Part shown: positions 58,262-64,000 of the stretch, in pieces
How the letters are laid out: each line of letters starts with the position of its first letter
How positions within the stretch are numbered: the stretch's first letter is position 1
From: CAXTTV01 sp964247295
GTDB lineage: Bacteria > Chloroflexota > Ktedonobacteria > Ktedonobacterales > Ktedonobacteraceae
DNA: 64,000 bases
Direction: 5' to 3'
NCBI GenBank assembly: GCA_964247295.1
Contig: CAXTTV010000001.1
Span: 12,332-76,331 of the forward strand
Notes under the pieces: model-generated
Database searches by the model: none
Told to the model about the DNA's origin: nothing
Seen by the model: only the letters and a program-made list of their open reading frames with translations
Translations under genes and position numbers: made by a program

Positions 58262-58672
58262 GCAGATATATTCCTCTCAGATGAAAAAGTAATAGTAAGC
58301 TTAAAGAAGCTCATGGGAAAGAACCTCACTCCTTATAATTTTAGCGAAAGGTCCTAAAATACCATCTATACCTAAAAAACGGTTCTATTCTTAATAATTT
58401 ACAGAATGTGCCATTTTGCCTTAATAGAAGTGTACCTTGAATAGGTGTACTTCTATTAAGTAATTATAGCATGGTAGCTTTTTATCCTTTACGTTTTTCA
58501 GAAAAAAATGTTGGTGAATAGGCCTTTTTGGTGAGAGGGTAGCGACGTTGAGCATAATAAGGACGTTATCCTTTTGTAGAGCGTGTTCATAGGCAGTATA
58601 GTGTAGTATGAAGAAGATAGAAAAACAGCAAAAAAGTTTTTATTGTTAAGATAAAGAAAGGAGTGGTTGAGA
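58262..58672. other. Divergent intergenic region between deacetylase and GH3 lipoprotein genes
   Basis: A 411-base A/T-rich spacer with the long hairpin at 58420-58460. Promoters for both directions must lie here; only weak -10-like sequences (for example TATAGT near 58596) are visible. Confidence 0.45.
58420..58460. repeat. Long inverted repeat in divergent promoter region
   Basis: CTTAATAGAAGTGTACC (58420-58436) and GGTGTACTTCTATTAAG (58444-58460) pair over 17 positions in RNA (12 perfect base pairs at the foot, then two G-U and three further pairs) with a 7-base loop. No coding gene ends here on the plus strand, so an operator or a small-RNA element is as likely as a terminator. Confidence 0.5.
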
Positions 58673-58675
58673 GTG

Positions 58676-59872
58676 ATGGTAGAGCGGCGCACTATTTTTG
58701 CTTTCTTTTTGATACTCTTGCTGCTTGCGGGATGCGGCAAGGCCTTTAGTAAGACTGGTGGAGTAAGTTCATCCTCGCTTACATTGGGGGCGCAAGAACA
58801 AGAGGTTCGAGTAGGAAACGCAGATCTACAAAAAGTTCAGCAATTGATGCATAACATGACGGTTCAAGAAAAAATCGGTCAATTGTTGATCGTAGAATAT
58901 TATGGGAGCGCCTATAGTGGCAGTGATCTCCAAAAAATGATAAAGCAGCAATATATAAGTGGCTTCTTATATCAGCCCAACAATGGGAACTTTGATGCAC
59001 CGACTAACACCCCGCAAGCGGTCGCGGCCTTCTCTAAAAAAGCGGTAGGGGATGCGAAAACTCCGTTATTGATTGGAACGGATCAAGAGGGAGGAACAGT
59101 TAGTCGACTTTCAACTTTCTATGGAGATCTGCCCTCAGCGCAGAGCATGGGAGGTAGTGGGGAGCCGGACATGGCTTATCAGCAGGGGAAGCAGGCTGGG
59201 GTCTGGATGAATGATATGGGGATAAATATGGATCTAGCCCCGGTTGCTGATGTCCAGACCGTGAATCCGCCTCCGGCTGGTTTGGCGACCCGTATGTTTG
59301 GGCATGACCCCAAGACCGTCGCGACGTATGCGGGGCGTTACCTGGACGGGTTGCAGAAGCAGCATATAGTGAGCGCACTCAAGCATTTTCCAGGGTTGGG
59401 GGCAGTCACCTCAGATCCGCATTTCAGTCTGCCGGTCGTAAAAAGGAGCAAAGCGGATCTCGAAAAGATAGATCTTGCGCCATATAAGCAGTTGCTGGTA
59501 AAAAACAATCCCTCGATGGTAATGGCGACCGACGTACTGGTTCCGGCGCTTGATCCAAAGCTGCCAGCGGAACTCTCGCCGAGCATTATTCAAAAGGTTC
59601 TTAGAGGTGAGATGGGATATCAAGGCGTCGTGATTAGCGATGACCTACATATGGAAGGGATCAGCAAACAGTGGTCATTGGGAGAGGCAACTGTACTGGC
59701 GTTGATCGCCGGGGTGGATCTAATTGAAGACCCGATCACGAACGAGCAGGTAGATGGGATCATGCAGACAGTGCAGAAAGCCTTGAAGGGTGGGCGTTTA
59801 AGTCAGGGGCGGCTAGATGAAGCAGTGCAACGTGTGTTGTTAATGAAACTGCATTATGGTTTAATCAAATAA
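58676..59872 (+). CDS. GH3 beta-N-acetylhexosaminidase-like lipoprotein (NagZ family)
   Basis: About 398 residues. A lipoprotein signal (ILLLLAGCGK) precedes the GH3 barrel: MTVQEKIGQLLIVEYYGSAY, LLIGTDQEGGTVSRL, NDMGINMDLAPVADVQ, SALKHFPGLG, SDPHFSLPVV with the NagZ-type Asp-His dyad (D-P-H), and GVVISDDLHMEGIS with the nucleophile aspartate. The family motif KHFPGHG reads KHFPGLG. It cleaves beta-N-acetylglucosamine from peptidoglycan or related glycans at the outer face of the membrane, which fits the divergent CE4 deacetylase next door. Start at ATG 58676 (or GTG 58673) after AAAGGAG. Confidence 0.9.
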   Translation: MVERRTIFAFFLILLLLAGCGKAFSKTGGVSSSSLTLGAQEQEVRVGNADLQKVQQLMHNMTVQEKIGQLLIVEYYGSAYSGSDLQKMIKQQYISGFLYQPNNGNFDAPTNTPQAVAAFSKKAVGDAKTPLLIGTDQEGGTVSRLSTFYGDLPSAQSMGGSGEPDMAYQQGKQAGVWMNDMGINMDLAPVADVQTVNPPPAGLATRMFGHDPKTVATYAGRYLDGLQKQHIVSALKHFPGLGAVTSDPHFSLPVVKRSKADLEKIDLAPYKQLLVKNNPSMVMATDVLVPALDPKLPAELSPSIIQKVLRGEMGYQGVVISDDLHMEGISKQWSLGEATVLALIAGVDLIEDPITNEQVDGIMQTVQKALKGGRLSQGRLDEAVQRVLLMKLHYGLIK

Positions 59873-59882
59873 GACTTTAGTG

Positions 59883-59928
59883 GGCTGTTATTGAGAAGGA
59901 GGAAATTTCCGGTCAATAACAGCCTTTT
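59883..59928 (+). terminator. Terminator of the GH3 gene
   Basis: GGCTGTTATTGA (59883-59894) and TCAATAACAGCC (59913-59924) form a perfect 12-bp stem with an 18-base loop, followed by TTTT. Confidence 0.8.
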
Positions 59929-60022
59929 CAGGCTCTTTGATAGATTTTAAATGGGGTTCGGACTATACTGATAATTGAGAATATAAAACTATAGCGAAAG
60001 ACTTGTAAGATCGGAAATATTC

Positions 60023-62170
60023 ATGGTTAGCGATAGTCGTATTCAGGTTTCAGAGCCGGAAGCCTCCCTAAATCAGAGGTGGTCACCCTGGTATCTTAAT
60101 TGGGAAGTCTATCTGGTACTGATAGTAGCAGCGTTTTTACGTTTTTATCATCTAGATTCCACTGAATTTGATGGAGATCAGGCATTAGTATTTCGCATGG
60201 CCCATGATGCCATTGCGCACGGCTTATTTCCCGCGACAAGCAATTATGCCTCAATCAGAATTATGAATCCGGCCCTGGTGATTTATGTATTTATGATCCC
60301 AGCGGCCCTGAGTGCCAATCCTCTTTTGGGGGCAGCGTTTGTAAGTCTTTGTACAACGTTCGCAGCCGTACTAACGTACTGGTTTACCTGCCGTTATTTT
60401 GGGCGCATTGCCGCAGTAGTTGCGGCATTGTTATACGCGACCGGGCTGCGTTCTGTCGAGTACAGTCGATTTATCTGGCAGCAGAATCTTTTGCCACCGC
60501 TGATCATTCTTCTCATGGCCAGCCTTTTCCGTGGGGCAGTCCAGAAGCGGAATCGTTGGTTGGCTCCGGCCCTAGTCCTCTTAATTGGATTAATTGTCCC
60601 GCTACATGAAAGTTCCTCTGTTCTGCTCTTGCTGGTGTTAATCGCAATGGCACTGGCCCCGAAGACCTGGAGTTGGCGAGATCTGCTCTGGGCTGTAGGG
60701 ATTTTGTGTATATTGTATTTCCCTTACCTGCTCTGGGAAGTCTCCGTAAAATTCGTTGATGTACAGGTTTTATTGGATCTATCAAAGCATCCATCCAAAA
60801 TTGATCATACCGCACTAGATTTGTATAGACGGATGCTAGCCCCATATGAAGCAAATCTGTTGAACCCTGGTGCGACGAAGCCGCCCGATGATCCGCGCTC
60901 GGTAGTGTTACCCTTTATTGGTATATTGGATTGGGCCTCCATCATCTTGAATACAACCTTAATTGGTGGGTTAGTCACAGCAATTGGTCTGATTTTCTGG
61001 CCTGGAAAGAGTCGTGGGGTGCAAGAGCTCAAGGGTCCTCTAAAAAGGGTGCGAGCTTACTGGCGAGGCATACAGGAACAACCAGTGCGCAGTGGTTTGT
61101 TGCTAATCGTCTGTTGGCAAGTCCTGCCGTTGGTTTTACTGACGCGCCACTCGATAATTCTCTACCTGCATTACTTTATCCTGTTTCTGCCGGGACAGTA
61201 TATCCTCTCGGGCTTTTTCCTCCAGAAGCTGCTTGAGTGGGTGAAGCGCTGGCGACCGGCTGTTGTGATCTCCACGCGTGTAGTGATTTCATTGATTGCG
61301 GCATTTCTCGTCGTCGCTCAGTTTGGTGGAACGCTGGGATCGTTAGTGGACTTGAGCCGAGGGTATTTCAATGATCACGCCCTGCTATCGTATCCTTATT
61401 GGAGTGACCTGGGGTCTCTTCAGAATGCCTTAAATCAAGCGGACCAGCTTGCGCAGCAGGAGCACCTGAGCCGGGTTTATGTCACGACCGATGATGCGAT
61501 TCAAGAGGCATACTATTATCTAGCGGAGCAGAACCAGGTTTCAACCACCCTGTTCAATCCCTCCAGGTGTATGGTATTGCCGGGAGCGAACCAGGGGCCG
61601 GCGGTTATGCTTGTTGGGCCGTATGATCATCTCGTACAGACCATGCTGCCCACATACACAAATAGTCGATTGATTAAACAGATCGGGCGTCGGGGGGGGC
61701 CGCCCTTCAGCCTGTATCTTGTCACCGCTAAAACGCAGGCCGCGCCCTCAGCATTAGGGTTTCCTGGTGCATTTCAGGCATTATCATCGCAAGCTCAGAC
61801 GTTTACATACAATGGGAAGCCGATGTCAGCCGTAACATGGCAGGTAAATGGTAAGCAGCAACCTCAGGTACGCACCATTTATGATTACCAGTTCAATTAT
61901 AGCTACAGTGGTGCGTCTCAGAAGCAAGAGCAGAGTATGTGCCAGTTTAACCGAGTTAGTCCGGGCGATCAGCTTATCACAGCTTTTCCGGCTCCCGCGC
62001 AATTGCCAAAGGCAGCTACACTTACTGTAGGGTTAATGAATTCTCGGGATTATCCGTATACGTTGAATTATGGACCATTGACAATGGAGACGGGACGTTT
62101 GTTAAATGCAGAGAGTGACGGCCTCAAAAGTAGTCAGGGAAAGCCCACCATTACCTTCAGAGTAGGGTAG
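60023..62170 (+). CDS. GT39/ArnT-type membrane glycosyltransferase
   Basis: 715 residues with about ten hydrophobic segments in the first 440 residues and a large extracytoplasmic C-terminal domain. The first loop has FYHLDSTEFDGDQALVFRMA, the acidic pair typical of dolichyl- or polyprenyl-phosphate sugar glycosyltransferases (PMT/ArnT/GT39 clan), followed by RIMNPALVIYVFMIPAAL. It would transfer a sugar from a polyprenyl carrier to a protein or polymer at the outer membrane face. The acceptor is unknown. The C-terminal domain (about residues 450-715) contains AYYYLAEQNQ and a beta-rich end. It lies 38 bases upstream of the amidohydrolase gene. Confidence 0.82.
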   Translation: MVSDSRIQVSEPEASLNQRWSPWYLNWEVYLVLIVAAFLRFYHLDSTEFDGDQALVFRMAHDAIAHGLFPATSNYASIRIMNPALVIYVFMIPAALSANPLLGAAFVSLCTTFAAVLTYWFTCRYFGRIAAVVAALLYATGLRSVEYSRFIWQQNLLPPLIILLMASLFRGAVQKRNRWLAPALVLLIGLIVPLHESSSVLLLLVLIAMALAPKTWSWRDLLWAVGILCILYFPYLLWEVSVKFVDVQVLLDLSKHPSKIDHTALDLYRRMLAPYEANLLNPGATKPPDDPRSVVLPFIGILDWASIILNTTLIGGLVTAIGLIFWPGKSRGVQELKGPLKRVRAYWRGIQEQPVRSGLLLIVCWQVLPLVLLTRHSIILYLHYFILFLPGQYILSGFFLQKLLEWVKRWRPAVVISTRVVISLIAAFLVVAQFGGTLGSLVDLSRGYFNDHALLSYPYWSDLGSLQNALNQADQLAQQEHLSRVYVTTDDAIQEAYYYLAEQNQVSTTLFNPSRCMVLPGANQGPAVMLVGPYDHLVQTMLPTYTNSRLIKQIGRRGGPPFSLYLVTAKTQAAPSALGFPGAFQALSSQAQTFTYNGKPMSAVTWQVNGKQQPQVRTIYDYQFNYSYSGASQKQEQSMCQFNRVSPGDQLITAFPAPAQLPKAATLTVGLMNSRDYPYTLNYGPLTMETGRLLNAESDGLKSSQGKPTITFRVG

Positions 62171-62208
62171 CTGAAAAAGTAAAGGTTCAAATAAGAGAGG
62201 AACTGGAT

Positions 62209-63084
62209 ATGCCACGCGCGATCGACTTTCATGTCCACTTGCCCACGACAGAGTTTATGCAAGTTACACTAGGACCTTATGCAAAAGCAGCCGAGCGCTT
62301 CTTCAAGACAGAGGTCCGGTTGAAAGACATTGAGCAGATCGCCACCGACTATGCTGCCCTCGACATGATTGGCGTGCTACTGGCCTGGGACGCTGAGACG
62401 GCGACTGGCTTGCCACCCTTGAGCAATGACTATATCGCCGCAATCGTGCAAAGATATCCGCAGCAGTTTATCGGCTTCGCCAGTGTGGACCCCCACAAAG
62501 GGAAAGTCGCTGTTCGGGAGATCGAGCGGGCGATCAAAGATTTGGGGCTTGCCGGGGCCAAATTTCACCCGGGGGTCCAGGCATTTTACCCGAACGATCC
62601 CCAGTTTTACCCTCTCATGGAGAAGATCCAGGAGTTGGGTGTGCCAGCCCTGTTTCATACTGGAACCAATGGACTGGGGGCTGGAACACCGGGTGGCATG
62701 GGGATCAAATTAGACCACACGCGCCCGATCTATCTGGACGCGCTGGCGGCAGACTTTCCGGGCTTGACCATCATCGGAGCGCACCCCTCATGGCCGTGGC
62801 ATGAAGAGATGCTCGCCGCCATGCAGCACAAGACGAATTTATTCAATGACCTCTCGGGGTGGTCGCCCAAGAGAATACCGGAAGTTTTGTTGAGGGAAGC
62901 AGCTACACGGATGCAGGATCGGTTCCTATTTGGATCGTATTACCCGTTTATTACTCCTGAGCGGTGGTTGCGGGACTTTGAGCCGCTGGACTACTTCACT
63001 CCCGAAGTGAAAGAGAAGCTCATGTGGAGGAACGCCCACAAGCTGCTGAGGCATACAGCCGTAGCAAAAATGAGCTTCTTGTAG
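62209..63084 (+). CDS. Amidohydrolase-2 family protein with altered metal-site motif
   Basis: 291 residues of a TIM-barrel amidohydrolase (ACMSD/decarboxylase-like clan). The N-terminal metal motif is AIDFHVHLP, then GFASVDPHKG, GAKFHPGVQAFYPND, PALFHTGTNGLG and IIGAHPSWPWHEEM. Near the C-terminus the usual FGSDYP reads FGSYYPFI: position 244 is Tyr (codon TAT) where most members have the catalytic and metal-linked Asp. One base change from GAT would explain it. The enzyme may be inactive, use other ligands, or be a sequencing error. ATG 62209 follows AGAGAGGAAC. It is probably cotranscribed with the GT39-type gene. Confidence 0.85.
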   Translation: MPRAIDFHVHLPTTEFMQVTLGPYAKAAERFFKTEVRLKDIEQIATDYAALDMIGVLLAWDAETATGLPPLSNDYIAAIVQRYPQQFIGFASVDPHKGKVAVREIERAIKDLGLAGAKFHPGVQAFYPNDPQFYPLMEKIQELGVPALFHTGTNGLGAGTPGGMGIKLDHTRPIYLDALAADFPGLTIIGAHPSWPWHEEMLAAMQHKTNLFNDLSGWSPKRIPEVLLREAATRMQDRFLFGSYYPFITPERWLRDFEPLDYFTPEVKEKLMWRNAHKLLRHTAVAKMSFL

Positions 63085-63328
63085 GGTGAGTGATGATGAA
63101 TAAATGATCCTTTGATGTCGTGATCTAACAATCTCGTTGTTTTTAGATTATACTACTCAACAGTACGGTTGATGACACATTCTTTTATGTAAGTGAAAGA
63201 TACAAGCTGTTTTCTAGCGCGCTTTGGTAACATAATGGATGTTGTTTGAAACGTACGTACTTGATTTCTATACTTTTAATGTATATTCATAAAATAATAG
63301 ATTTATTTGTATTGAGAGGGGGAGGATT

Positions 63329-64000
63329 ATGTCTTTTACCGAGGATGAGTTACAATCCTTCAACGACATATTAGAACGGAAATTACTGGAGCAGAGGCAA
63401 GAATTAGATGCCTCTTTGGAGCAGCGCTGTCAGCACCTGGCTAATCAGATAATAGAATCACAGAAGCAGACGAATGAAGTTTTTATGAGTCTGCTTGGGA
63501 AGACGCATACGGCTCTAGATCAGCATTTTCAGACGCAACAGGAGACTTTAGAGAAGGTGCTAACAGATCTGCGTGATTTGAATACCCAACTCCAGCAGAT
63601 GCGGGAGCAGCAGACGCTTCCGGCTTTTCCTGATACTGTGGATGGGGGTGTTCCCAGCGTTGGGGCGATCGAGTTCCAGACTGACTTGTCGCTGGATGAT
63701 TTAGTTGAGGCGATTAGTCGTTCGCTGGATGGACGTTTGCGCGAGATGCAGAGTATTTTGTTAGGACCTCTACGGCAGGTTGAGCAACGGATTGGCAAAC
63801 AATTGGAGGATCTTGAACAAATGATGTCTGATCGCGGTGGGATTGATAGTAGAGAACTACCGCTGCTGCATCGGCAGCAAGCGATTTTTCAGGGTCTAGA
63901 TCAGTTGCAGCATATTGTGGAGTCTATGCAGGTTGTGATGACCGCTAATCATGCTTTGCTGTCCAACAGGTTGCACCATCATCAGCAGTTGCCGTTGGAT
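63329..64000 (+). CDS. Coiled-coil protein, N-terminal part (cut by window edge)
   Basis: From ATG 63329, with GGGGGAGG 7 bases upstream, the frame is open to the window end (224 codons). The product is almost wholly alpha-helical and Gln/Glu/Leu-rich with heptad-like repeats (ERKLLEQRQELDASLEQRCQ, TLEKVLTDLRDLNTQLQQM, RQVEQRIGKQLEDLEQMM). A short Pro/Gly linker (LPAFPDTVDGGVPS) separates two coiled-coil segments. It has no signal peptide or membrane segment so far. I do not recognise a family; a structural, scaffold or sensor role cannot be judged without the C-terminus. Confidence 0.75.
   Translation, partial: MSFTEDELQSFNDILERKLLEQRQELDASLEQRCQHLANQIIESQKQTNEVFMSLLGKTHTALDQHFQTQQETLEKVLTDLRDLNTQLQQMREQQTLPAFPDTVDGGVPSVGAIEFQTDLSLDDLVEAISRSLDGRLREMQSILLGPLRQVEQRIGKQLEDLEQMMSDRGGIDSRELPLLHRQQAIFQGLDQLQHIVESMQVVMTANHALLSNRLHHHQQLPLD

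Noticed and set aside
1..64000. CRISPR arrays, tRNA or rRNA genes, insertion sequences.
   Set aside because: I found no regularly spaced repeats, no tRNA-like T-arm sequences in the spacers, no rRNA and no transposase genes in the window.

Overview
The window carries about 48 protein genes on both strands, at a moderate GC content that I judge by eye to be near 50 percent. The gene set suggests a Gram-positive-like or monoderm member of the Terrabacteria. My best guess is Chloroflexota, class Ktedonobacteria. The reasons are a HemQ-containing (coproporphyrin-type) heme gene cluster, an F420-type luciferase-like enzyme, Hanks-type kinase signalling, XRE-TPR regulation, a PAC2 protein, a geranylgeranyl-reductase-like flavoprotein and many Ktedonobacteria-style orphan membrane and zinc-ribbon proteins. 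The taxonomic call is inference. TGA is used as a normal stop in many genes here (for example hemC, hemD and the flavoprotein at 40009-41244), so the genetic code is standard.

Layout. 1-4.7 kb: threonine aldolase (cut by the window edge), a Ser/Thr kinase with a histone-H1-like tail, endonuclease III, and the folate pair FchA-FolD. 4.8-8.3 kb: an isolated phage-tail-like gene broken by a 10-N assembly gap, and a membrane protein. 8.6-14.9 kb: the heme operon hemA-hemC-hemD-hemQ-hemL-hemB behind a clear sigma-A promoter. 15-29 kb: a GH15 glucanohydrolase, an RlmI-type rRNA methyltransferase, CorA, a CoxG-like protein, a GAF histidine kinase, YihY, a mini J-domain protein, a zinc-ribbon protein and an XRE-TPR regulator. 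29-34 kb: a type IIA topoisomerase pair (ParE/ParC-like). 34-44 kb: small membrane proteins, aminotransferases, an MFS transporter, a free-standing PolX N-terminal domain protein, a flavoprotein, a glutaredoxin and a cysteine desulfurase. 44-54 kb: lipoproteins, an orphan solute-binding protein, a metallo-beta-lactamase-fold gene split by an in-frame stop, a response regulator, an LLM oxidoreductase and a PAC2 protein. 54-64 kb: an AbiEii-like nucleotidyltransferase, an RluA-type pseudouridine synthase that looks leaderless, a selenoprotein-B-like gene, a polysaccharide deacetylase, a GH3 lipoprotein, a GT39-type glycosyltransferase, an amidohydrolase and a coiled-coil protein cut by the window end.

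The most interesting item is at 56448-57209 on the minus strand. Two open frames that would look like separate fragments are one gene in a single frame. They are interrupted only by TGA at 56706-56708, which reads as U-P-M-C (a redox UxxC motif) and is followed at the right distance by an 8-bp hairpin with a G-first loop, as in bacterial SECIS elements. I interpret it as a GrdB/PrdB-related selenoprotein. Other points worth a look are a FolD that lacks the conserved catalytic lysine next to a separate cyclohydrolase, an in-frame ochre codon in a hydrolase gene, a 110-nt hemA/hemC overlap, and an amidohydrolase that has lost its usual metal-site aspartate.
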